DNA of 64,000 nucleotides, from NCBI GenBank assembly GCA_022799175.1, contig JAAWNY010000004.1, positions 1-64,000 of the forward strand, read 5' to 3'. Positions 19,300 through 28,208 of this stretch are shown here, one piece after another (position 1 is the first letter of the stretch; each line of letters opens with the position of its first letter). The notes below the pieces were generated by a model. The model did no database searches and was not told where the DNA came from. It was given only the letters and a program-made list of their open reading frames with translations. The DNA is from Lachnospiraceae bacterium (GTDB lineage Bacteria; Bacillota; Clostridia; Lachnospirales; Lachnospiraceae). The translations under genes and the position numbers were made by a program.

Positions 19300-19993
19300 G
19301 TTTTTCTAATTCTCTTTTGTAAGTACAATCCTCAATGGGAGCATAGGCATGGACATTATAGAAAAAATCAAAGGCCGCCATGCGACAAGCTTCAATGTGG
19401 CGTTGCATCGTTTTTTCTGCTTCGGAATATTTCTTGTGAATTAACTGATTTAAAATTTCCAGATGTTCCTGTTTTGCATCATGAATCTGAATTTGATTTT
19501 GTTTACTGGAAATAATAATACGAGTATTTTCTTCAAAAACTCTTCTCATCATATCAATCAGATAGCGATTGCCGCAGTGTTCGATGATGAATAGATGCAT
19601 GGCAGTGTCAAGCCGAAAGCTGTTTTGAATATCAGTAACCGGCTCTGAAAATTTTTGACAAAAGGTATGGAGCTCTTCTATCGGAAGATGAGGGGCAGCC
19701 ATTCTTAGAGTGATTGGTTCAATCTCAATTCGAGTCTGAAAAATTTGCATAACATCGCTGAGAAGGATATCGGTCACATAAATCCCCTTTTTGGGAATGA
19801 TCTTTACAAAACCTTCCATCTCAAGACGACTGATTGCTTCTCGTATTGGGGTGCGGCTTATTTCTAGGTCAATAGCAAGCTGGGCTTCATTGAGCAACAT
19901 ACCAGGAGGATAAATGCAATTGACCAAGCGATCTTTCAGAATATTATAGGTATGATTTTTCAAATTGCGATTGGAAACACCTGCAGTTTTCAT
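19286..19993 (-). CDS. GntR family transcriptional regulator (FadR/FCD subfamily)
   Basis: ILKDRLVNCIYPPGMLLNEAQLAIDLEISRTPIREAISRLEMEGFVKIIPKKGIYV winged HTH; FCD-type C-terminus. Confidence 0.92.
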   Translation of the reverse strand: MKTAGVSNRNLKNHTYNILKDRLVNCIYPPGMLLNEAQLAIDLEISRTPIREAISRLEMEGFVKIIPKKGIYVTDILLSDVMQIFQTRIEIEPITLRMAAPHLPIEELHTFCQKFSEPVTDIQNSFRLDTAMHLFIIEHCGNRYLIDMMRRVFEENTRIIISSKQNQIQIHDAKQEHLEILNQLIHKKYSEAEKTMQRHIEACRMAAFDFFYNVHAYAPIEDCTYKRELEKLNAI

Positions 19994-20032
19994 ATTGGAT
20001 ACCAGCCTTATCGTTGATTTTAGAAAAATGTA

Positions 20033-20280
20033 GTATACAAAAAGTATATATCATGAAGATAAAAAAATCAAGAGAAAAGAAAATATGATATATTTTCACC
20101 TGATTTTGTTGTTTTTTTGAAGGGAATCAATTTTTTTAGCAAGATAATTTAGGAAAAAAACAATGAAATTATACAAAATAAACAAAAAATAATCTGGAAT
20201 TATGTGAGAATTATGAATTGTAATGTTGATAAAATTGTTGTATACTTCAATAACATTACAAAATATATAATGTATACAAA
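20033..20280. promoter_or_regulatory. Candidate GntR operator sites in the divergent intergenic region
   Basis: GTATACAA at 20033-20040, TTGTATACTT at 20238-20247, TGTATACAAA at 20271-20280. Confidence 0.5.
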
Positions 20281-20296
20281 CAAAAAGGAGGACACT

Positions 20297-21355
20297 ATGA
20301 AAAAGAATATTACTAAAATACTGACAATGACTACCATGATAGCAACCGTTTTTTCTTTGACCGCGTGTTCGGGAAAGAATGTGCCGGAGACAACGTCGTC
20401 GTCAGGAGATGAAAAGAAGCAAGAAGGAGTGGCAGAGACACCAGCAGGAGAAAAGCTTACTTTAAGGTTGGCGCATTCGCAGTCGCCAGAGCATTTAATT
20501 CATGCAACAGCAGAAAATTTTGCAAAGTTAGTATTTGAAAAATCGGAGGGAACAATACAGATCGATGTATTTCCGGGGGAGACGATGGGAACGAGCGCGG
20601 AGATGGCGGATGCTTGTTCGACGGGGGATGTGGATTTTTATATTGCTTCTACCGGACAATATACCCAGAGATATAAACCGTTTTCCATTATTGAGGCATT
20701 CTATATGTTCCGTGATAGAGATCATTTGTTCAAATTTTATGAAAGTGACTGTTTTGAACAATTGAAGGCGGGATTAGCAGAGAATTGCCATGTGCATATT
20801 CTTGCTCCGGTATATTATGGAGTACGTGAAATGACAACATCGAAGAAACCATTGATTCATCCGGAAGATTTTAAAGGTTTGAAAATGCGTGCAGCAAATG
20901 AACCGCTTCCAATTGCGGCAATTGAGGCACTTGGAGGAACGCCGACACCGGTGGCTTATAATGAGACTTATCTGGCTTTGCAGCAGGGGGTGGCAGATGG
21001 ACAAGAGAATCCGCCAATGTCCATTCTGGCAATGAAATTTTATGAAGTGCAGGATTATCTAAATCTTTCGGATCATCAATATCAGATGATGAACATTTTT
21101 ATGAGCGATGCATGTAAGCAAAAGATAAGTGAGCAACAGCTGGCAATTTTGACAGAAGCAGCAGAAAAAGCCGCCAGTGAACACAATAATCAGGCTATCG
21201 AGGAAGAAAATGCGGCAATTCAGGAATTAAGCAAACATTTGGAAGTTATTGAAACAGATAAGAAAGCTTTCGCTGAGATGATGAAGCCAATGTATGAAAA
21301 ATTTGCTGATGATTGGCTAGAAGGCATGTATGAAGACATTCAGGCGATTCAATAA
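20297..21355 (+). CDS. TRAP transporter solute-binding protein (DctP family)
   Basis: RBS aaggagg before ATG 20297; lipobox SLTACSG; LTLRLAHSQSPEHLIHATAENFAKLVFEKSEGTIQIDVFPGETMG. Confidence 0.93.
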   Translation: MKKNITKILTMTTMIATVFSLTACSGKNVPETTSSSGDEKKQEGVAETPAGEKLTLRLAHSQSPEHLIHATAENFAKLVFEKSEGTIQIDVFPGETMGTSAEMADACSTGDVDFYIASTGQYTQRYKPFSIIEAFYMFRDRDHLFKFYESDCFEQLKAGLAENCHVHILAPVYYGVREMTTSKKPLIHPEDFKGLKMRAANEPLPIAAIEALGGTPTPVAYNETYLALQQGVADGQENPPMSILAMKFYEVQDYLNLSDHQYQMMNIFMSDACKQKISEQQLAILTEAAEKAASEHNNQAIEEENAAIQELSKHLEVIETDKKAFAEMMKPMYEKFADDWLEGMYEDIQAIQ

Positions 21356-21409
21356 CGATGATAAAGGGATACAAAATCGGTTCGCAGATAAAAGGAAAAG
21401 AGGAATATC

Positions 21410-21901
21410 ATGTTACAAAGATTAGAGCAGATGCTTTTAAAAGCAGAGAAACGGGTATTTTCGCTGATTATGTTTGTAATGCTTGCCATTCTTACCTGTC
21501 ATGTGACAATGCGATATCTGTTCAACCGACCATTGATTTGGACGGATGAAGTGACGACCATGATGCAGGGAACGATAGCATTTCTGGGAATTGGATATTG
21601 TTTTCATAGAGGTCAACATACCGAATTATCTTTGTTGTATGATCGGGTACCACGATTCATACAGTGGATTTTTGACGTGATTACCAATTCGGTCATGCTG
21701 TTTTGTCTGTACCATCTTACTCGAATTGGCTTTCAATATACAGCAAATCAAAACATTGCCTTTGGCACGATTTCATGGATGAAAAAGAGCTATTTTTATA
21801 TCTTTATTCCCATAGGATTTTTGATTGCCATGGCATATGTGTCAGTCCGATTGTTGCGTATTTTTCTAGATATTGCCAAGAGTAGAAAAGGGGGAAGGTA
21901 G
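21410..21901 (+). CDS. TRAP transporter small permease (DctQ)
   Basis: Four-TM small protein; VTMRYLFNRPLIWTDEV...FLGIGYCFHRGQH. Confidence 0.88.
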   Translation: MLQRLEQMLLKAEKRVFSLIMFVMLAILTCHVTMRYLFNRPLIWTDEVTTMMQGTIAFLGIGYCFHRGQHTELSLLYDRVPRFIQWIFDVITNSVMLFCLYHLTRIGFQYTANQNIAFGTISWMKKSYFYIFIPIGFLIAMAYVSVRLLRIFLDIAKSRKGGR

Positions 21902-21904
21902 CCG

Positions 21905-23170
21905 ATGGCATTGTTATTTATTCTGTTTTTCGGATTTTTGCTCATGAAAATGCCGGTGGCATTCTGCATGATCTGCAGCTCTATGATATATTCTTTGGTG
22001 CATGGAGAGAGCATTAATATGCTTCTTTCCAGAGCTGTGGCAGGTTCTAGTTCCTTTACTTTGCTGGCATTAGGCTTCTTTATTTTGGCTGGAAATATCA
22101 TGAATCGTGGGGGTGTCACGGATCGAATTTTTGGATTTTGTGAAAAACTGGTGGGATGGATTCCAGGCGGTTTGGGACACGCCAACATTGTGGCTTCTGT
22201 TATTTTTGCTGGAATGTCAGGTTCGGCAGTGGCGGATGCCGGAGGACTGGGGGCTATTGAAATTAAAGCGATGAAAGATGCGGGATACGAGGAAGAATTT
22301 GCGGTGGCAGTCACAGGTGCTTCTTCTTGTATCGGCCCCATCATCCCCCCTAGTATTTCTGCTGTGGTGTTTGCAGTAGCCAGTGGGGTTTCTATTGGAA
22401 AAATGTTTATCGGAGGAATTTTACCTGGACTGGTGATGGCCCTGACATTGATGATATATGTTTATATCATCAGCAAAAAGAGGAATTATCCAAGGACTCC
22501 ATTCCCCAAGATGGGAGAACTCGGACGCTCTTTTATTCAATCCTTTCCTGCGCTGCTGACCCCGGTAATTATTTTGGGAGGTATCACTTTTGGATTTTGC
22601 ACACCAACAGAAGCTTCGGTGGTGGCGGTGGTCTATGCAGTCATTTTGGGATTTCTCACCAGGGATTTAAAGCTGAAAGATATTCCAGGAATTTTAGATG
22701 ATTCCGTAGTATTGACTATGGGGGTTCTGTTTATTGTGAGTTGTGCGAATTCTTTTGGTTATATTATTACTACGGCACAAATGCCACAAAAATTGGCAGA
22801 AGCATTTTTGAGCGTGGTTACAAACAAATATATGGCATTGATCTTGATCAATGTATTTCTTCTGATTGTGGGAATGTTGATGGAATCGTTGTCCGCGTTG
22901 GTGATTCTGGTGCCGATTTTGATGCCAGTGATTACGGCGATGGGAATCGACCCGCTTCATTTTGGGATTATCATGATTTTGAATATCACAATTGGTATGT
23001 TGACTCCACCAGTAGGGATGGTACTCTTTACTTTGACTGGAGTCAGCAGCAAGAGTTTTGAAGAGATTACCAAGGCAATGCTTCCTTTTCTAGCAATGAA
23101 TTTGATTGCACTTTTGATTGTAACCTTTTGTCCGTCGCTGGTAACATTTTTACCCAATATGTTAATGTAA
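21905..23170 (+). CDS. TRAP transporter large permease (DctM)
   Basis: GMSGSAVADAGGLGAIEIKAMKDAGY, TGASSCIGPIIPPSI, TPPVGMVLF. Confidence 0.95.
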   Translation: MALLFILFFGFLLMKMPVAFCMICSSMIYSLVHGESINMLLSRAVAGSSSFTLLALGFFILAGNIMNRGGVTDRIFGFCEKLVGWIPGGLGHANIVASVIFAGMSGSAVADAGGLGAIEIKAMKDAGYEEEFAVAVTGASSCIGPIIPPSISAVVFAVASGVSIGKMFIGGILPGLVMALTLMIYVYIISKKRNYPRTPFPKMGELGRSFIQSFPALLTPVIILGGITFGFCTPTEASVVAVVYAVILGFLTRDLKLKDIPGILDDSVVLTMGVLFIVSCANSFGYIITTAQMPQKLAEAFLSVVTNKYMALILINVFLLIVGMLMESLSALVILVPILMPVITAMGIDPLHFGIIMILNITIGMLTPPVGMVLFTLTGVSSKSFEEITKAMLPFLAMNLIALLIVTFCPSLVTFLPNMLM

Positions 23171-23198
23171 AAGCTAATAGAAAGACGAGGATAAGAAT

Positions 23199-23795
23199 AT
23201 GATTCCCATTACTCTAAATGAAGAAATTCGAAAAGGTGTGGAAACTTCCTTTCCTTCCTTAAGAGAGATGAAAAATCTGGAATTGAAGGAAAAGATCATA
23301 GATGCCTGGGCATACTCTTTGCAGATCAATGGTTATACAAAAGTAGAGGAAATGCCAGGATCGGGAATGCCAGAAGCCAGTGCATTGGGGGATCAGTCTA
23401 TGCATATTAATGCGGTGATCTATAATGCTCTGAGTATTTATGATAATTTGTCCCGGGCTTATCAAATGGAATTGGGACTGGACAGAGAGCTGTTGTTGGC
23501 TTGCGCAATCTGCCATGATATTGGAAAACCTTACGAATACAATCAGGAGAACCGGGCCAGATGGTCAAAGAACAAAAAGCAGACAGGTTTTCCTAATGTG
23601 AGACATCCCGCTTACGGCGCGTTTATTGCATTGACAGCAGAACTGCCAGAAGAGGTGGTACATGTGTGTGCGAATCATTCTCCAGAAGGTCGTTTTGTCA
23701 CCAGGAGTGGTTATGCAACGATTGTCCATTATGCGGATGATGGCTCTTGGTTTTCTCTGGCTAGTTTATTTGACCTAGATATTCCTAAATTATAG
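23199..23795 (+). CDS. HD domain phosphohydrolase-like protein
   Basis: LLACAICHDIGKPYEYN (HD motif), HPAYGAF, VHVCANHSPEG. Confidence 0.8.
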   Translation: MIPITLNEEIRKGVETSFPSLREMKNLELKEKIIDAWAYSLQINGYTKVEEMPGSGMPEASALGDQSMHINAVIYNALSIYDNLSRAYQMELGLDRELLLACAICHDIGKPYEYNQENRARWSKNKKQTGFPNVRHPAYGAFIALTAELPEEVVHVCANHSPEGRFVTRSGYATIVHYADDGSWFSLASLFDLDIPKL

Positions 23796-23849
23796 AGAAA
23801 CGTAGTGATTTTATTGTTCTGAATGATTAAAAAGTAGAAGGAGGAACGG

Positions 23850-24209
23850 GTGGTTAGAAAACAAGAAGAGGTTTTGTCAGAGAGAAAACAAAGTCCGTTT
23901 CATGGGAAAGGCGATATCACGGTTCGAAATCTGTTAAATGGACCGGAAGAGCTGGATCATAAAGGCAGGGTATTTGCGCATACGACCGTTTATCCCGGAT
24001 CTGCATTGGGATATCATGTTCATGAAAAGGAGTCGGAAACGTATTATATTTTGAGCGGACATGGCATGTTTAATGACAACGGGCATTTGGTTTTGGTATC
24101 TGCTGGTGATGTGACTTTTACCGGGGCAGGGCAAGGACACAGTATAGAAGCTCTCGGAGAAGAACCTTTGGAGATGATTGCTCTGATCCTTTATCACGAT
24201 GAAAAGTAA
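23850..24209 (+). CDS. Cupin-domain protein
   Basis: GTG start after aggagg; YPGSALGYHVHEKESETYYILSGHGMFNDNGH, DVTFTGAGQGHSIEA. Confidence 0.88.
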   Translation: MVRKQEEVLSERKQSPFHGKGDITVRNLLNGPEELDHKGRVFAHTTVYPGSALGYHVHEKESETYYILSGHGMFNDNGHLVLVSAGDVTFTGAGQGHSIEALGEEPLEMIALILYHDEK

Positions 24210-24218
24210 AAAAGGATA

Positions 24219-24250
24219 TTGACAAAAAGTAAAAAAAGGATTAGGATAAT
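24219..24250 (+). promoter_or_regulatory. Promoter of the T-box leader
   Basis: TTGACA - 17 nt - TAGGAT(AAT). Confidence 0.6.
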
Positions 24251-24264
24251 GGCTAATAGAATAA

Positions 24265-24527
24265 ACCGTAGAAAAAGAGGAGTAAGCATTTTTCGGAAAT
24301 TACAGAGAGCCGCAGGTGGTGGGATTGCGGTATGGACGGATTTGCCGAATGGGCTTTTGAGGGTAGTTTTGAAATCCAATAAGGAGAGTAGGAACTGACG
24401 GAGACCGCTACCGTTATCTTGCGGCGTATATGTCAGTATACGAAATAAGTGGGCTTTTTGCCAAGTTGAGTGGTATCGCGGATTCAATTCGTCTCAAGTG
24501 CAGTTTTTGCATTTGAGACTTTTTTTG
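24265..24527 (+). ncRNA. T-box leader RNA with apparent Trp (UGG) specifier
   Basis: Stem I features CAGAGAGCCGCAGGTGGTG, specifier context GAATGGGCTTTTGAGG (TGG at 24350-24352), T-box AAGTTGAGTGGTATCGCGG at 24463-24481, terminator GTCTCAAGTGCA/TGCATTTGAGAC + T7. Confidence 0.9.
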
Positions 24528-24647
24528 TTTCATAACAAAAAAAGTGTCCATTTAGGCCCCCCAAAGCATATGCGTGTTTATTTTATGACAAAATATCCAG
24601 ACTAGAAAGAAAGCGGGCATTTTTCAATTGAGAAGGAGGAAATAATT

Positions 24648-25754
24648 ATGAAAAAAAATGTGACAAAGATTTTGGCGATGGCAATGGCGGCAACCATGAT
24701 GGTGGGATGTTCCTCGGAAAAACCGCAAGAAACAACAGCGGATAACCAAAAAACCTCGGCTAATATAGCAGAAAATACAACCGATGGGAAAGTTACGAAA
24801 GAAGCAGTGAAAGAAAATACTGATGTGGCGGCAGAAGGAGCTTACACGATTGGTATCGGTCAGTTTGCAGAACATGGATCGCTTGACAACTGCCGGGAAG
24901 GATTTTTAAAAGGATTGGCTGAGGAAGGTATCATAGAAGGACAAAATCTTACCATTCTGTATGAAAATGCCCAGACAGATGGCGGGACTTCCAGTCAGAT
25001 TATGGCGAATTTTCTGGCGAAAGATGTGGATATGATTTGTGCCATTGCTACTCCGATAGCACAAAGTGCATACAGTGCGACGCGAGATGCGAAAATTCCG
25101 GTTATTTATACAGCGGTGACAGATCCTGTGTTAGCGGAGTTGGCCGGCGCAGATGGGACACCAGTGGGAGAGATCACTGGCACCAGCGATAAATTACCGG
25201 TGGAAGAGCAGCTGGAAATGATTCGTACCTTATTGCCAGATGCGAAGACGATCGGTATCTTATATAGCACCAGCGAGATTAATTCTGCTTCTACCATTGA
25301 AGAATATAAGGCGGCGGCTCCCCGATATGGTTTTGAGATTGTAGAGAGTGGGATCTCCGGTACGGCAGATATTCCGCTAGCGGCGGACAATCTGCTGGAA
25401 AAGGTGGATTGTTTGAATAACTTAACGGACAATACTGTAGTCAGCGTGCTGCCAATGATTCTGGATAAAGCGGCGAAGAAGAATATCCCGGTATTTGGCA
25501 GTGAAATTGAGCAGGTAAAAATTGGCTGTCTGGCTACGATGGGACTGGATTATGTGTCTTTAGGCGCTCAAACCGGACGGATGGCAGCTCAGGTGCTGAA
25601 GGGAGAAAAGAAGGCCAGTGAGATGAAGTTTGAGGTGATTACAGAAGCGTCGTTTTATGGCAATACTAAGGTGGCAGAAAATCTAGGGCTGACAATTCCT
25701 AAAGAGTTGTCAGATGCGGCAGTGGAATTGTTTGATGAAATTATCACGGAGTAA
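24648..25754 (+). CDS. trpX: ABC transporter substrate-binding protein, TrpX-like
   Basis: ABC_sub_bind family style (GIGQFAEHGSLDNCREGFLKGLAEEGIIEGQNLTILYENAQ); downstream of a Trp T-box. Confidence 0.85.
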   Translation: MKKNVTKILAMAMAATMMVGCSSEKPQETTADNQKTSANIAENTTDGKVTKEAVKENTDVAAEGAYTIGIGQFAEHGSLDNCREGFLKGLAEEGIIEGQNLTILYENAQTDGGTSSQIMANFLAKDVDMICAIATPIAQSAYSATRDAKIPVIYTAVTDPVLAELAGADGTPVGEITGTSDKLPVEEQLEMIRTLLPDAKTIGILYSTSEINSASTIEEYKAAAPRYGFEIVESGISGTADIPLAADNLLEKVDCLNNLTDNTVVSVLPMILDKAAKKNIPVFGSEIEQVKIGCLATMGLDYVSLGAQTGRMAAQVLKGEKKASEMKFEVITEASFYGNTKVAENLGLTIPKELSDAAVELFDEIITE

Positions 25755-25837
25755 AGGAAAAAAGAATTGTAGAGGAATCATTCCAGTTATCAAAACACTT
25801 ACCTAATTAAAATAGATAGAAAAAAACGGAGGAAGCT

Positions 25838-26770
25838 ATGTCAATTATTATTGGAATATTGGAAGAAGGGCTGATATATGCCATCCTGGCTTTAGGGGTT
25901 TATATCACCTACAAAATATTGGATTTTCCGGATTTGTCAGTGGACGGTACGTTCCCGTTGGGAGCAGCAGTTACTGCTATGCTGATTTTAAAGGATGTTC
26001 CTCCGCTGTTAACCTTGTTGTTGGCTTTTTTGGTGGGCGCACTGGCTGGCTGTATAACGGGATTTATTCATGTAAAACTGCGGGTGCGAGATCTCTTATC
26101 TGGGATTATCATGATGACGGCATTATATTCGGTGAATCTGCGAATTGCGGGAAAGGCGAATTTGCCGATTTTCAGCAAGAAAACGATTTTTGATAATACT
26201 TTGCTGCAACAGATATTGCCAGAAGCAGGGAAGCCATATCGGGTGACTTTAATTTTGCTGCTGATTACTCTGCTTTGTAAGATTTTGCTGGATCAGTATT
26301 TGAATACTCGTTCGGGTTATCTGCTGCGGGCTGTGGGAGACAATGACGGATTAGTCACCTCTTTGGCGAAGGATAAAGGTCTGGTCAAACTGGTTGGATT
26401 GGCAATTGCCAATGGTTTTGTGGCTCTGGCTGGCTGTGTATATTGTCAGCAGAAAGGCTTTTTTGAGATCAGTACAGGTACGGGAGCGATCGTGATCGGA
26501 TTGGCAAATGTAATTATTGGAACAAAACTGTTTAAAAATCTGCGATTACCCGGGTGGAGCGCTTCCTCCAAAAACGGGGAAAAGCGCCAGCGGGGAATGA
26601 AGGCCACGACAGCTGTGATTTTGGGGTCTCTGGTGTATCGCGCTTGTGTGGCGCTGGCAATTGCTCTGGGAATGGCAGCGTCGGATCTGAAGCTGGTGAC
26701 TTCCGTATTATTCCTCATCATCCTGGTGATGAGCAACCAGAAGGGAAAGAAGGTGACAGTCCATGCTTGA
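25838..26770 (+). CDS. trpY: ABC transporter permease, TrpY-like
   Basis: LGVYITYKILDFPDLSVDGTFPLGAAV typical of this permease family; operon position. Confidence 0.85.
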   Translation: MSIIIGILEEGLIYAILALGVYITYKILDFPDLSVDGTFPLGAAVTAMLILKDVPPLLTLLLAFLVGALAGCITGFIHVKLRVRDLLSGIIMMTALYSVNLRIAGKANLPIFSKKTIFDNTLLQQILPEAGKPYRVTLILLLITLLCKILLDQYLNTRSGYLLRAVGDNDGLVTSLAKDKGLVKLVGLAIANGFVALAGCVYCQQKGFFEISTGTGAIVIGLANVIIGTKLFKNLRLPGWSASSKNGEKRQRGMKATTAVILGSLVYRACVALAIALGMAASDLKLVTSVLFLIILVMSNQKGKKVTVHA

Positions 26771-27536
26771 GTTAAAGCATATTCAAAAATATTATAATGC
26801 CGGAACCGTCCATGAAATGTGTATGTTTAACGACTTTTCGATGAAAATTGCGGATGGAGAGTTTGTATCTGTAGTTGGCAGCAACGGTTCGGGAAAAACC
26901 TCTTTGCTGAATCTCATCTGCGGCAGCATTCCGTTGGACTCCGGAAGTATCTGCATGAATGATGTGGATATCACACACATGCCAGAGTACCGCCGTCAGC
27001 GCCGGATTGGACGTGTTTATCAGAATCCGGCCATGGGAACCTGTCCGAGTATGACGATTCTGGAAAATATGTCTCTGGCAGACAATAAGGGAAAGCCTTT
27101 TAATTTGCGGCGGGGAACCGATAAACGGAGAATTGATTTTTACCGGGAACAACTTCGGTTTCTGGGATTGGGACTGGAGGATAAGTTATATGTAAAGGTA
27201 GGAGTGTTATCTGGCGGACAACGGCAGGCGATGGCCCTTTTGATGTCTACCATGACCGATATCGAGTTCCTAATTTTAGATGAACACACAGCAGCGCTGG
27301 ATCCGAAGACCGCAGAGACGATTATGGAGTTGACTGGCAAAGTGGTGCGGGAGAAGAACCTGACCACAATTATGGTAACGCACAATCTCCGCTATGCGGT
27401 GGAATACGGCAATCGCCTGGTGATGATGCATCAGGGGCAAGCAATCCTGGATGAAAAAGGAGAGGCGAAGGCATCCATTCGGATTGAGGATATTTTAGAC
27501 AAGTTTAATGAAATTAGTATTGAGTGTGGGAATTAA
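26763..27536 (+). CDS. trpZ: ABC transporter ATPase, TrpZ-like
   Basis: GSNGSGKTSLLNLICG, LSGGQRQAMALLMSTM, FLILDEHTAALDPKTAETIM. Confidence 0.9.
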   Translation: MLELKHIQKYYNAGTVHEMCMFNDFSMKIADGEFVSVVGSNGSGKTSLLNLICGSIPLDSGSICMNDVDITHMPEYRRQRRIGRVYQNPAMGTCPSMTILENMSLADNKGKPFNLRRGTDKRRIDFYREQLRFLGLGLEDKLYVKVGVLSGGQRQAMALLMSTMTDIEFLILDEHTAALDPKTAETIMELTGKVVREKNLTTIMVTHNLRYAVEYGNRLVMMHQGQAILDEKGEAKASIRIEDILDKFNEISIECGN

Positions 27537-27671
27537 TTCATGTTTTCATAATGGCACGCCTGAAAGAAAGGCGCGCGACGCACGTCATTATCAAAAGAGG
27601 AAGCCATATTATCGATTACGCTTGGGGAATGTTCCAGCCTTGGAGAAATGATAGGAGATATTCAGTCTTCC

Positions 27672-27988
27672 AGCCAATGTCATTTAGATTAAAGAAACGA
27701 GAAAATCAGCCAAGGAAGAGGGGAGAGAAGCAACAAGAAATTATCTGTGATATTTTGATTTTGCAGAGATTTAGAAGTCCTTAAATCCCTGAATTTGGCG
27801 TTGAAACGAAAATATACACTGTTTGAGCGGAGCGAGTTTGTATATTTTCGTTTCGTTTTTAGCAAAAGTCAGGGGTTTTAGGACTTCTTAATCTCGAAAC
27901 TGGAAAAAGGAGCAGATAATTTCTTGTTGCTTCTCTCCCCTTTTCCTTGGCGTACCCTTTGCCACTGCTTATCTAAATGACATTGGCT
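27672..27988 (+). repeat. Copy 3 of the palindromic intergenic element with 18-bp perfect terminal inverted repeats
   Basis: AGCCAATGTCATTTAGAT (27672-27689) / ATCTAAATGACATTGGCT (27971-27988); 34-bp arms 27714-27747 and 27913-27946 with one G.T pair; core hairpin at the centre. Confidence 0.95.
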
Positions 27989-28208
27989 AGCAGACGGATT
28001 ATCCCCATTATTTCTCCAAAGCGCACTGCTGAAACCACTAGCTGACATTGCATCTGACTCATAACAGTTTTTCTTTTGTTCGAAAGTAAGTTCGATAAAT
28101 CGCTTGCATTTTCCCCTTCTTTTTGTGTATAATGGGAACATGCGTCTTCCGGCAGGTAAGAAGGAAGGCCAAACAGATTTGGATTCTGAACGGATAGGGA
28201 GGAATGTC

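Noticed and set aside
27524-27784. Track ORF of 86 aa between trpZ and the element
   Set aside because: Runs into the palindromic element; composition is not protein-like and there is no RBS.
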